Assembly (NCBI GenBank): GCA_015063135.1
Contig: SUTA01000002.1
Location: 62,001 to 126,000, forward strand
Length of the DNA: 64,000 nucleotides
DNA from: Thermoplasmata archaeon
Lineage (GTDB): Archaea > Thermoplasmatota > Thermoplasmata > Methanomassiliicoccales > Methanomethylophilaceae
Reading direction: 5' to 3'
The notes beneath the pieces are model-generated. The model was not told where the DNA came from, did no database searches, and saw only the letters and a list, made by a program, of their open reading frames with translations. A program made the translations under genes and the position numbers. Below are positions 27,467 through 36,706 of the stretch, in pieces (position 1 is the first letter of the stretch; each line of letters starts with the position of its first letter).

Positions 27467-28344
27467 TCATCCCTTGAGCTTGTCCAGCATCGCGGGCAGG
27501 TCCTTCGACTCGGGACGGTCCCCGGCTTTCGGGGCCATCATCTTCTCCAGGAGGGCGAGGAACTTTCCATACCCGGATGCGGCGCTGACATCGAGGTCCC
27601 CGAAATTGGCCTGGTAGGGATAGTCATACGCGGTGTCCTTCTTCGGGAGCAGCTGCTTGCCGGTCTGATAGAGGTAGAACAGGAGGGCCACGGAATACAC
27701 GTCCGATGCGGAGGAGATCCCCGAACCGATGGCAGGATCCTTCTCAGAGAGGTATGCTGCGACCTCAGGCGAGTTGTACTCCGGGGTCGGCTGGATGTTC
27801 TCGGGCGCCGGCGGGCGGCCGGGATAGAAGCTCCCATCGAACCCTACGATCATCGGCCTGAACCTCCCGTCCTTCTTGACCAGGAGGACGTTGGACGGGG
27901 TGATGCTCCCATGCACGACACCTGCGGATTCCAGTGCGGCCAGCGCCTCGCCAGGTCCCTCATGATGGCGCAGCGGTCGGCCTGGGAGAGGTTGCAGACG
28001 TCCCCGGGGGCGAGGCTCTCGCCCTCCACGGCCTCGGTCACGTAGTAGTAGGTCTGCTTCGCGCGCATGAGTTCCATCGGGGGGACCAGGGTCCCGCATT
28101 TGTCGTTGGCGGCCTTGATGGCGGCGGCCTTCTCCTTGAAGACCTTCTCGAACTCCTCGCAGCAGGCCTTCATCTTGACCGTGGTCTCGCTCTCCGGCGG
28201 ATGTGTCTCGGGGTTCTCGGGATACTTGGGATAGCCGAGCTTCTTGAAGAAGAAGATCTTGCCGTTCTTCTTGGCCATGGCCCATGAACCTGTTGGAACT
28301 ATAATCCATTCAGTCTTGACTTCGTATCCGTTTATAGCTGTCAT
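27467..28344 (-). pseudogene. Ser/Thr protein-kinase-like gene with an internal frameshift
   Basis: Two frames together give one kinase-fold protein of about 290 residues. The first (from ATG 28344) holds the small lobe with a candidate VAIK-type lysine (GKIFFFKKL) and runs to IMRDLA. The second continues ALAALESAGVVHGSITPSNVLL, GFDGSF, YNSPEVAAYL and SDVYSVALLFYL. The switch, near 27940-27950, needs one extra base. The catalytic HRD loop is HGS and the metal-binding DFG is FDG, so it resembles a pseudokinase even if full length. The in-frame CGA at codon -5 rules out the longer start at 28413 if CGA is a stop. Ends at TGA. Confidence 0.6.
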
Positions 28345-28629
28345 AGAATCAGCTCGGTACGAAAAAACGACATTTTTACCATTTATAATTGCCGAATGGT
28401 GCTTTTTTCCCACCCGTTTCCACTCATTCTACTTGTAAATTATATACAATTTTTGATAATATATAATACATAATATTGATTGCCAGAGATGGAGGGTGGG
28501 CTTGCCCGTACAGAACATGTATGGCATTGCGACCGATACTCGCGGCCTTCCCATCCCATATCCAACGCCATCCTGCTGGCAGGATCCGCTGGGGCGGTGT
28601 TTTTATCCTTAGTCCTCATCCCTATAGCC

Positions 28630-29172
28630 GTGAGGTACGTCATCGCCATGACGGGCGCTTCCGGCGCCATATACGGCATCAGGCTCCTTCAGGAGCTTGA
28701 AGGGGAGAAGTACCTGGTGGTCTCCGAGACCGCCAAGAGGATAATCCCCGAGGAGACGTCCTACAGCTACGAGGAGGTATGCGGGATGGCGGACCACGTC
28801 CTCGAGGATTCCGACCTCTTCGCATGCATAGCGTCCGGCAGCTTCCGCTATGATGCTATGATCGTGGTGCCCTGCTCCGAGTCCAACGTGGCGAAGTTCG
28901 CATGCGGCATGGCGGACACCCTGATCTCCCGCTCCGTATCCGTCTGCCTGAAGGAGGGCAGGAGACTTGTCCTCGTGGTGAGGGAGACCCCCAAGAGCGC
29001 CATAATGCTGGAGAACGAGCTAAAGCTCGCCAGGCTGGGCGTGTGCATATTGGACGCCAACCCCGGGTTCTACCCTAAGCCGTCCACCGTGGACGACCTC
29101 GTAGGCATCGTGGTGGGCAGGTGCATGGACCAGATCGGCGCCGAACACTCGCTTTACAAGAGATGGGAGCGA
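28630..29172 (+). CDS. ubiX: Flavin prenyltransferase UbiX; ends at CGA
   Basis: A 180-residue UbiX/Pad1-type enzyme that prenylates FMN for UbiD decarboxylases. The FMN loop TGASGAIYGIRLL is at the N-terminus, VVPCSESNVAKFACGM near residue 78, and RETPKSAIMLENELKLARLG near 117. The GTG start at 28630 sits about 30 bases after a GTTTTTATCC TATA-like box. It ends YKRWE then CGA (within CGATCG), close to the usual UbiX length. As Arg, the frame would run 183 codons antisense through the nitroreductase. Confidence 0.85.
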
Positions 29173-29630
29173 TCGGGCCTGCCGAACGCTATTATCGAGA
29201 GGACGTCGAAGCCCTCGCCCATGAACATCTTGTCGCGGAATATCTGCTCGGACGGGATGCCGTTATTGTCCCTCAGACGGAGCTGGATCCAGCATGAGCC
29301 TATGCCGAGGTCCTCGGCCTCCAGCTGCATCATGATGGATGCGATGGAGCAGTCCTCGATCCAGACGTCGGAGATCCTGGCATCAGCGGTGACGGCCACG
29401 GCGAACGTCGCGGTCTCCAGGGCCTTGGCGCCGCTGGCCTTGCAGCCGACCAGTGAGCGGATCTCGGCTATGTCGTCCACCCTGACGAGGCACACCGGCC
29501 TAATGCCGCGGGAGGAGGGGGCGAGGTCGCCCGCCTCCATTATGAGGTTCTTCTCCTCGTCGGTCAGCATGGCCGAAGGGTCGAACACCCTGGTGGTCCT
29601 GCGGGACCTGGCGATGTCTATGAAGTTCAT
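29154..29630 (-). CDS. Nitroreductase family FMN protein
   Basis: A 158-residue nitroreductase: DIARSRRTTRVFDPSAMLTDEE at the N-terminus (FMN-phosphate-binding Arg/Ser), LAPSSRGIRPVCLVRV near residue 37, SIASIMMQLEAEDLGIGSCWIQ near 92 and IIAFGRP at the end. Reduces unknown substrates with NAD(P)H or reduced F420/ferredoxin. It starts four bases inside the end of leuS and ends at TAA, overlapping UbiX by 19 bases tail to tail. Confidence 0.8.
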   Translation of the reverse strand: MNFIDIARSRRTTRVFDPSAMLTDEEKNLIMEAGDLAPSSRGIRPVCLVRVDDIAEIRSLVGCKASGAKALETATFAVAVTADARISDVWIEDCSIASIMMQLEAEDLGIGSCWIQLRLRDNNGIPSEQIFRDKMFMGEGFDVLSIIAFGRPDRSHLL

Positions 29631-32512
29631 TCCAGCGAGATGGCCGGCCTTCCGGGGGCGGCCTGCCTGGCTTTGTTGTTCGGATCGGGGATGCCCTCCG
29701 CATCGGCGGAGTAGACCCTGACCTCGAGCCCCGTCTCTTCCGACAGGAACTGCTCTGCAGAATGCAGGAGCGCGTACTCGTCGGTGGAGAGCACGGCATC
29801 CTTAGACCCGGGCGCGGACCTGCTGAAGTCGACAGCGACCTTCTTCGCCATCTCGGATGCCGCCTTGCCGTTGGACTTGATGGCGTCGTCCGCCATGCAG
29901 GCCTTGATCAGGTCGGGCACGGTGAGGGTGCCCGCGGACTGCATGTCCCTGGCCTTCTCCATGACCGCCCTCTTCCAGGCGGGGGTCGTGAACACGGCGA
30001 CCTTGGTGGGCTCGATGTCCACGATCTTCCTGACCTCGGCGATGTCGGACATCAGGTCCCTGATGAGCCCCTCCCCGTACTCGGCCTCGGCGCTTATCAG
30101 CGAGGCATCGGCCTCGGGCAGCTGCCCGGCGGACACGAGGCCCTCGAACCCGGCCTGCTCCCACAGCTCCTCGGCGATGTGGGGGGTGACGGGCATCATG
30201 GCCTGGATCCAGATGCGCATGGCGCTGCGCACGGAGTCCTTCCCCCTGCCGCCGCGCCTGGCGTACCACTTCAGGTCGTTGAGCATGTCGAAGTACACGA
30301 TGGTGCACATGGACCTGAGGTCGTTGGTCTCCATGGCCTCTCTGATGCGGACCAGGTGGTTGTTGAACCTGGACAGGAGCCATGCGTCGATGGCCTCCCC
30401 GCCGGGGCCGTCGGCCGCTGCGATCATCTCAGGGATGGTGGAGACGATCCTGTCCAGCCTCTGGCGGTACATCATGACCTTGTCCTCGCTCCACTCGACG
30501 TCCACGAACATGGATGCCACGTGGGCGTAGTACAGCCTCATGGCGTCGACGCCGAACTTGGCCGCCGCGCCGGGGATGGGCTGGGCGCCTCCCTTGGACT
30601 TGGAGATCTTGTCGCTGTTCTTGCCGGTGACGTACCAGTTGACGGTGATGCCGCGGGGCCACATCTCCTTGGGGAGGATGCCCACGTGGTTGAACAGGAA
30701 CCCAGGGAAGTGCACGGTCATGTGCTCCTTTCCGCCAAGGTTCATGTCAAGGGGGTACCAGTACAGGATGTCCTTCCTGATGTCCTCCAGCAGGCCCTCG
30801 CCGATGCCGGTGGATGCGGAGACGGACTTGGCGTCCCCCCTGCCGAGTATGACGTAGTCGAAGAACTCCTCCGTCATCTGCTCCGCCTTGATGGAGCCGT
30901 CGTTGGCCCTGATGCTGATGATGTAGTAGACGGGATAGAGCGTGGAGTCCGAGATGGCCTCGATGATCCACTTCTCGTCGAATGGGAACCTGGTCCCGAG
31001 CCAGTTGCCCAGGCGGGCGCAGGCCCTCTCCCTGAACCAGTTCAGGACGGCATGGACGTTGGTCTCGTACTCCTCGGGGTAGATGGACATGGTCTTGCAG
31101 TGCTCGGAGGTCCTGTCGGTAAGCTCCTGGTCGGCGTAGTTGATGAACCACTGGTCGTCGATCCTCTTGATGTGGACCCTGCCGCCGCACCTGCAGATGA
31201 CCTCCTCGGTGAGGTCGTAGAAGGGCTCCGCCTCCCCGGAGTCGATCATGGCCTGGCGCATCTTGTCCTTGGCCTCCTCGACCCTCATGCCGGCGAACTC
31301 GCCGCAGATGTCCTTCATGCGGCCCATGTGGTAGCCGTCCTTGTAGACCTGCTTCTTTGCATCCACGAGCTTGGGATCCCCGGGCTGGGTGATGCCCATC
31401 TTGTCGATCATGTCCTTCGCGGGGAAGTCGCCGTAGCCCTTCATCTGGATGATAGAGATGGGCACGACGCTGTCGATGAGCTCCTGGCTGAGCCCGTACT
31501 CGGACTTCATCCTGGGGTCCTTCTTGACGACCTCCAGCGAGATCCAGTCGTCGGGGGCGTCGGACGGGACGGATGTGACCAGCCCGGTTCCGACGTCGGG
31601 GTCGCAGAAGGTCGCCGGGAACACCGGGATCTCCCTGTGGATCATGGGGGCGACGGCCATCCATCCGATCATGTCCTTCCCGGGCACGGTGCCGACCTCC
31701 TCGACGCCGTCCTTCTGGAGCTCCAGCTTCTCGGCGGCCTGGGGCGAGACGATCCAGGTCTCCCCTCCCTTCTTGATCTTCTTGTACTCCACCTCGGGGT
31801 TGACCCAGAAGCAGACCTGGCCGTAGACGGTCTCGGGCCTGAGGGTAGCCGCCACGAGGTACTCGTCTCCATGCTTGAACTTCAGCAGGGTGTACTCCTG
31901 CGTCTCGGCCTTCCCGCCCTTGGAGATGTCCGTTTCGGAAGCGTCCACGGCGACGGGGCCGCAGTTGGGGCAGACGGATGCGTAGTAGGGCTTCTGGATG
32001 AGCAGCCCGTTCTCCATCAGCTTGCGGAACTGCCATTGGATGAACTTCCCGTAGTCGGGGTACAGGGTGCAGGTGAACCTCCTCCAGTCGGCGAGGAACC
32101 CGAACCTCTTCCAGTACTCGTTCTGGTAGACGTCGTTGAAGAACTCGATGACGGCCATGGGCTCGCCGAGCTCCTTCACCTTCTCCGGGGGGCACCCGTT
32201 CCTGATGAGGTAGTCGATGGTCTTCTCGTCGCCGTTGGCGATCTTCTTGGCCAGGCTGATGCCGCCGTTCCCGGTCGCGTGGGTCCCCACGGGGAACATG
32301 ACGTTGTAGCCGGTCATGCGCTTGTAGCGGCCGATGGCGTCCACGTAGGTGTATCCGCGGAGGTGGCCGACGTGCAGGTACCCGGTGACCCCAGGGTACG
32401 CGAAGATTCCCATGAACTTCGGCTTGCTCTCGTCCCTCTCAGCCCTGTTCAGGCCCGCTTCGAGCCATTTGGACTGCCATTTCCTCTCAATCTCGCCGTA
32501 ATCTATTGCCAT
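29627..32512 (-). CDS. leuS: Leucyl-tRNA synthetase
   Basis: A 961-residue archaeal-type LeuRS. The class I HIGH motif is HVGHLRGYT near residue 48, with the editing (CP1) domain about 170-500. The KMSKS motif appears as KISKSKG near residue 640 and the anticodon-binding helical domain follows. It charges tRNA-Leu, one copy of which (UAG anticodon) lies at 40828. Starts MAIDYGEIERKWQ; ends at TGA. Confidence 0.93.
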   Translation of the reverse strand: MAIDYGEIERKWQSKWLEAGLNRAERDESKPKFMGIFAYPGVTGYLHVGHLRGYTYVDAIGRYKRMTGYNVMFPVGTHATGNGGISLAKKIANGDEKTIDYLIRNGCPPEKVKELGEPMAVIEFFNDVYQNEYWKRFGFLADWRRFTCTLYPDYGKFIQWQFRKLMENGLLIQKPYYASVCPNCGPVAVDASETDISKGGKAETQEYTLLKFKHGDEYLVAATLRPETVYGQVCFWVNPEVEYKKIKKGGETWIVSPQAAEKLELQKDGVEEVGTVPGKDMIGWMAVAPMIHREIPVFPATFCDPDVGTGLVTSVPSDAPDDWISLEVVKKDPRMKSEYGLSQELIDSVVPISIIQMKGYGDFPAKDMIDKMGITQPGDPKLVDAKKQVYKDGYHMGRMKDICGEFAGMRVEEAKDKMRQAMIDSGEAEPFYDLTEEVICRCGGRVHIKRIDDQWFINYADQELTDRTSEHCKTMSIYPEEYETNVHAVLNWFRERACARLGNWLGTRFPFDEKWIIEAISDSTLYPVYYIISIRANDGSIKAEQMTEEFFDYVILGRGDAKSVSASTGIGEGLLEDIRKDILYWYPLDMNLGGKEHMTVHFPGFLFNHVGILPKEMWPRGITVNWYVTGKNSDKISKSKGGAQPIPGAAAKFGVDAMRLYYAHVASMFVDVEWSEDKVMMYRQRLDRIVSTIPEMIAAADGPGGEAIDAWLLSRFNNHLVRIREAMETNDLRSMCTIVYFDMLNDLKWYARRGGRGKDSVRSAMRIWIQAMMPVTPHIAEELWEQAGFEGLVSAGQLPEADASLISAEAEYGEGLIRDLMSDIAEVRKIVDIEPTKVAVFTTPAWKRAVMEKARDMQSAGTLTVPDLIKACMADDAIKSNGKAASEMAKKVAVDFSRSAPGSKDAVLSTDEYALLHSAEQFLSEETGLEVRVYSADAEGIPDPNNKARQAAPGRPAISLE

Positions 32513-32887
32513 CGTTGCTACCCTTCGGTGACGTTATACCTGCGCGTATATGGGGGATTGTTAAAAACGTATGGATAGTGGGGCCTGGTATGACGGCGTC
32601 ACATCCCGGCCCGGGCGAGCATCTGTGGCGCCTTTCGTATGACGGTTCATGTCCCATCCTGTCACACCGCGATTTTCGTCTGTATTGCCATAAAAATGGA
32701 TATTTTATATAGTAAAAACGTGTTCATAAGTCTGCTTATGGGGGATATTACGCCTCTATTTTTTTCATACATTTTTGTTGTCAGACACCGTAAGACAACC
32801 TTTAAATACATGTCCTACGATGATGATAATGCAAGTCGAAGGGATGGGAACTCTGCGGTACTTGCAAGCGAAAAGAAGGCGAACGAA
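32513..32887. other. Intergenic region with promoter of the RHH-ftsZ genes
   Basis: No gene seen. It contains TTTAAATA (32801-32808), a TATA box giving a start near 32830; an AT-rich block with TATTTTATATAG near 32701-32712; and a small hairpin CATAAG-TCTG-CTTATG (32725-32740). An in-frame CGA at about 32839-32841 separates an upstream ATG frame from the real start of the RHH gene. Confidence 0.5.
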
Positions 32888-33247
32888 ATGTCGGATGACG
32901 GAACAAGGATCACGATCAGGATGGGACTTGAGGAGATCCAGATGATGGAGGACTTCATGAGCGATCATGAAATCGAGAACCGCTCCGACTTCGTTCGCGA
33001 CGCTGTCCGTGCCTACATCGACCTCGTGAGGTCGGGAAGGCCCGTGCAGCAGGAGAGCGGGATCTTCGTCCGCTTCAGCGAACTGCAGCTCAGCGCGCTG
33101 TCCGGACTCGTCTCCCTGGGCGTAAGCCTGGACGAGGAGGAGTTCGTCAGGAAGTGCGTCCTCGACAAGATACTGCCCAAGGCGGTTGAGGAAGAGGCGT
33201 ACGAAAACGCGTTCAGGGCGGCGCAGAGGAACGCTGCACTAAAGCGA
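32888..33247 (+). CDS. Ribbon-helix-helix transcriptional regulator; ends at CGA
   Basis: A 119-residue protein with an N-terminal RHH domain (TRITIRMGLEEIQMMEDFMSDHEIENRSDFVRDAVRAYI split over residues 6-45) and a helical C-terminal domain. It lies directly before a short FtsZ-like gene. In haloarchaea an RHH regulator (CdrS) is similarly joined to ftsZ2 and controls division, so a similar role is plausible. It ends at CGA after AALK; read as Arg, it would add 57 residues of low-complexity sequence spanning the intergenic gap and the ftsZ promoter. Confidence 0.7.
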
Positions 33248-33363
33248 AGAAAAAAGGGATGGGATAATAGGCGACTTCCCGGTCGGATGGGAACGGCGAA
33301 AGCCGAGACCGGGGAGTGCGCCACTTGGAAACCATTTAAAAAAGACCTGTGGGGATGCAAGAG

Positions 33364-34056
33364 ATGGCATACAACAACGGATCGGAGGATGCGAACCTCC
33401 CGAAGATCGCGGTCGTAGGAGTAGGCGGAGCAGGATGCAACGTCATCACCTCCATTCACGACTGCGGGATCAACGTAAGGACCATTGCCATCAACACCGA
33501 CAAGTCCGCCCTCCACGAGGGGACCCGTGCGGATCAGAAGATCTACATCTGCAGGGAGGTCCTGAAGGGAGAGGGCGCCAAGGGCGATGCGACCCTCGGA
33601 AAGACCTGCGCGGACATCCACAAGGACGAGATCAGGGACGCTGTGGCTGGATACAGCCTCGTGTTCGTGATCGGCGGCCTCGGGGGCGGCACCGGAACCG
33701 GCGCCATGCCCGTAGTGATCGAGGCTGCGCAGTCCCAGAACATCAAGACATTCGCGGTGGCCATTCAGCCCTTCGCCTTCGAGGGAAGGTCCGAGGTCGC
33801 CAAGACCGGATACCAGCACATAAGGGGAGTCTGCGAGAACTCCGCGCTGGTGTCCAACGACGTAGCCATGGAGCTCATGCCCGACCTGACCATGAACCAG
33901 ATGTTCAGGGTCGTCAACATGAGCATCCTCAGGTACGTCATCGAGATCGCCGGCGAGACCGAGCTCGAGTACACCAGAAGGATGGCGGAGCCCGGGTACG
34001 ACGCCGAATGCCCCATGGAGTACGCGCTTAGCCAGCTCTCCGTGGCGGAATCCTGA
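33364..34056 (+). CDS. Short FtsZ-like GTPase
   Basis: A 230-residue tubulin/FtsZ GTPase domain: VVGVGGAGCNVI near residue 13, NTDKSAL near 40 and the GTP signature GGLGGGTGTGAMP near 100. FtsZ usually has 350-400 residues; the C-terminal activation domain with the T7 catalytic loop is mostly missing, and the protein ends soon after the central helix. It may be a non-canonical FtsZ paralogue or a regulator of polymerisation. A TTTAAAAAA box at about 33335 favours ATG 33364 over 33349 or 33355. Ends at TGA. Confidence 0.75.
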   Translation: MAYNNGSEDANLPKIAVVGVGGAGCNVITSIHDCGINVRTIAINTDKSALHEGTRADQKIYICREVLKGEGAKGDATLGKTCADIHKDEIRDAVAGYSLVFVIGGLGGGTGTGAMPVVIEAAQSQNIKTFAVAIQPFAFEGRSEVAKTGYQHIRGVCENSALVSNDVAMELMPDLTMNQMFRVVNMSILRYVIEIAGETELEYTRRMAEPGYDAECPMEYALSQLSVAES

Positions 34057-34121
34057 AATCACGCTTTCTCCCCAACCCGGTCCGTCGCCGACGGGCCGGA
34101 AATCTGCTCTTTCCTCCTTTC

Positions 34122-34139
34122 CGGGGGCACAAGCCCCCG
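34122..34139 (+). terminator. Hairpin terminator downstream of the FtsZ-like gene
   Basis: CGGGGGC-ACAA-GCCCCCG, followed by AACCTTTCTTCT. Lies between two convergent genes. Confidence 0.5.
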
Positions 34140-34200
34140 AACCTTTCTTCTACGATCTCTCCGGCTAGGAGTCCGTTATTAATCAAAGATAAAAGCGGGG

Positions 34201-34218
34201 GAGGGGCCATCGCCCCTC
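34201..34218 (-). terminator. Hairpin terminator of the ior operon
   Basis: GAGGGGC and GCCCCTC pair around a four-base loop. On the minus strand the stem follows the iorB stop and precedes CCCCCGCTTTTATCTTTG. Confidence 0.5.
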
Positions 34219-34222
34219 GCCC

Positions 34223-34816
34223 TCACTGGTTTGCGATATGGGCGTATCCCATCTCGAAGGCCTTGCCGTTCAGGTCCCTGAACTTCTCGGGCACCTGCTC
34301 CTTGAGGGTCTCCAGGAGGATATCCTTCTCCAGGGGGAATCCCCTCATGGCAGCGACTGCACCGATCATGACCGCGTTGGCAGCGACGGCCTTCCCCGCC
34401 TCGATGGCGAGGCTGGTGGCCTCTATCGTCACCACGTTGGGGTTCACCGCCTTCACCGAATCCACCAGGGAGGAAATCTCGGGATACTCCTCGAATCCGG
34501 CGGCGACCATCGAGGGCAGCACCGGGTCTAGGTTCATCAGTATGACGGAGTCCCTGTTGGCGAGCTGAAGGTTCCTGCAGGTCTCCGAGGGCTCGAACCC
34601 CATGATCATATCGGCGTTCCCGAGGGCCTCGAGGGGGCTGATTACGTCGTCACCGAACCTGAGGGTGGAGAGCACGCTGCCTCCCCTCTGAGCCATCCCG
34701 TGGACCTCGCTCATGGCGACCTTGTATCCGGCCTTCATGGCGGCATTGCCTAGGACCATTGACGCCAGGAGGACTCCCTGACCTCCAACTCCGACTATCT
34801 GGACCGTGTACTTCAC
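34223..34816 (-). CDS. iorB: Indolepyruvate:ferredoxin oxidoreductase, beta subunit
   Basis: A 197-residue gamma/pyruvate-oxidoreductase-type subunit: VQIVGVGGQGVLLASMVLGNAA at the N-terminus, EVHGMAQRGGSV near residue 37 and GFEPSETCR near 73. With IorA it oxidatively decarboxylates aryl-pyruvates to aryl-acetyl-CoA with ferredoxin, or runs in reverse to make aromatic amino acids. It overlaps iorA by four bases. Ends at TGA. Confidence 0.88.
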   Translation of the reverse strand: MKYTVQIVGVGGQGVLLASMVLGNAAMKAGYKVAMSEVHGMAQRGGSVLSTLRFGDDVISPLEALGNADMIMGFEPSETCRNLQLANRDSVILMNLDPVLPSMVAAGFEEYPEISSLVDSVKAVNPNVVTIEATSLAIEAGKAVAANAVMIGAVAAMRGFPLEKDILLETLKEQVPEKFRDLNGKAFEMGYAHIANQ

Positions 34817-36630
34817 TGTTTCACCTCTATGGCCTTCTTAGGGCAGACGTCCGCGCACATGCCGCACCCGATGCACTGCGTCGGGTCGGTGGAGACGCTC
34901 CCGTCCTTGCCCTTGATCAATGCCGGGCAGGCGATGGTCTTCAGGCACATGTGGCACCTGACGCACCTCTCCTGGTCGACCTCGCACATCCTGGGGACCA
35001 GCGCCTTGCGCTTCTTGAGCTCCAGGGGGCAAGGGCACTTGGAGATAACCACAGCGACGCCGTCGTACTCGATGGCGTCCTTCATGACCTGCACGGCCTC
35101 CTTCACGTTGTAGGGGTTGACCGTCCTGACGAACTTGGCGCCCACGCCCCTGACGAGCTGCTCGATGTCCAGGGCGTCGGTGGTCACTCCGCCGAAGTCC
35201 CTGCCGGTACCGGGGTTGGGCTGGTGCCCGGTCATGGCCGTCGTCCTGTTATCCAGGATGACCTGGACGATCTTGTGGTTGTTGAACAGGGCGTTGACCA
35301 GAGGGGGCACTCCGGAATGGAAGAATGTGGAGTCGCCCATGAAAGCGATGGCCTTCTGATTGGTGGAGGCGTCGAATCCTCCCGCCGCCCCGGCGCCTCC
35401 TCCCATGCAGATGATGAAATCGGCGCAGTTGAACGGGGGCTGGACGCCCAGGGTGTAGCACCCGATGTCCGAGCAAAATATGACGTCCTTGCCGACGCTC
35501 GCCTTCTTCGTGGCGGCGAAGAGCCCCCTGTGGGGGCATCCGGCGCAAAGGGTTGGCGGCCTGCTGGGCAGCTTGACCTCGGTACGCGGCATGGGCTCCT
35601 TGAGTTCCGCCACCTTCACGAGATCCCTGATTCCCGCCAGGGAATCGGGGGAGAACTCCCAGGCCCTGGGGAGGTGGCCGGTGCGCTTGCCGTAAACGGG
35701 CACGCTCAGACCGTTCTGGCCGCAGATCCTGAGGATCTGGTCCTCAAGGAAGGGCTCCAGCTCCTCCACGATGATGATGGCCTTCTTGGACCTGATGAAA
35801 TCCGCCAGCCTCTTCTCGGGCAGCGGGTTGGTGAAACCGAGCTTGAAGATCGACACGCCGGAGACGAACTCCCTGACGTACGTGTAGGAGACCCCGGATG
35901 TGATGATGCCGATGTCGCCCTCCCCCTCGACGAAGTTCAGGGGCGAGGCCTCGGACATCTCCTGGGCCTTCCTGTACTGCTCCAGGAGCCTGTTCCTGTT
36001 GACCCTGGCGTGTGCGGGGATGTTGACGAACCTGACCACGTCCCTGTCGAAGTGGCCGGTGCCCTTGGGCATGGTCCTCGCGCCGAGCTCGACGACGCCG
36101 CGGGCATGGTTCACCCTGGTGGTGGTCCTGTAAAGCACCGGGAGCTGCAGGGACTCGGACACCCTGTATGCCTCGGCCACCATGTCCTTGCCCTCCTGGG
36201 GCGTTGACGGCTCGATCATCGGGATCAGCGCCAGGGTGGAGTAGTATCTGTTGTCCTGCTCGTTCTGGGAGCTGTGGGCGGACGGGTCGTCCGCGGAGAG
36301 TATTAGCATGCCCCCCGTGACCCCGGCGTAGGCGAGGGTCATCATGGGGTCGGCGGCCACGTTAAGGCCGACGTGCTTCATGAAAGTGAACGAGCGGAGG
36401 CCGGCGGAGGCCGCTGCCGCGGAGACCTCGAAGGCCACCTTCTCGTTGACGGAGAACTCGAAGTACATCCCCGCCTGCTCTGAAATCTTCTCCAGGATGT
36501 TCCCGATCTCTGACGACGGGGTCCCTGGATACGTGGAGGCGAAGTCGGCCCCGGACTCGATGAGGCCGCGAACGATGGCCTCGTTGCCCAGGAGCAGCTG
36601 CTTCCCTCCTTCGGCGAAAAGATCTGACAT
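34813..36630 (-). CDS. iorA: Indolepyruvate:ferredoxin oxidoreductase, alpha subunit
   Basis: A 605-residue TPP enzyme. The N-terminal pyrimidine-binding domain begins LLLGNEAIVRGLIESG and the TPP pyrophosphate-binding region includes CSDIGCYTLG near 390 and GGGAGAAGG near 410. Two C-terminal [4Fe-4S] clusters are present, CVRCHMCLKTIACP and CIGCGMCADVCP near 560-600. Starts at MSDLFAEGG; ends at TGA. I scanned this gene for in-frame CGA and found none. The arylacetate ligases at 48.9 and 52 kb suggest aryl-acid use for amino acid synthesis. Confidence 0.92.
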   Translation of the reverse strand: MSDLFAEGGKQLLLGNEAIVRGLIESGADFASTYPGTPSSEIGNILEKISEQAGMYFEFSVNEKVAFEVSAAAASAGLRSFTFMKHVGLNVAADPMMTLAYAGVTGGMLILSADDPSAHSSQNEQDNRYYSTLALIPMIEPSTPQEGKDMVAEAYRVSESLQLPVLYRTTTRVNHARGVVELGARTMPKGTGHFDRDVVRFVNIPAHARVNRNRLLEQYRKAQEMSEASPLNFVEGEGDIGIITSGVSYTYVREFVSGVSIFKLGFTNPLPEKRLADFIRSKKAIIIVEELEPFLEDQILRICGQNGLSVPVYGKRTGHLPRAWEFSPDSLAGIRDLVKVAELKEPMPRTEVKLPSRPPTLCAGCPHRGLFAATKKASVGKDVIFCSDIGCYTLGVQPPFNCADFIICMGGGAGAAGGFDASTNQKAIAFMGDSTFFHSGVPPLVNALFNNHKIVQVILDNRTTAMTGHQPNPGTGRDFGGVTTDALDIEQLVRGVGAKFVRTVNPYNVKEAVQVMKDAIEYDGVAVVISKCPCPLELKKRKALVPRMCEVDQERCVRCHMCLKTIACPALIKGKDGSVSTDPTQCIGCGMCADVCPKKAIEVKQ

Positions 36631-36706
36631 TTGGTTACCTCTGACCACGCGGATGCGTGGAACCGCTATAAATATAGCGTGCGCGCGCCGTGGCCTGGGT
36701 CGGCGA

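Noticed and set aside
29173-29721. C-terminal extension of UbiX to 413 residues
   Set aside because: It runs antisense through the nitroreductase gene. UbiX ends at the usual length at the CGA at 29170.
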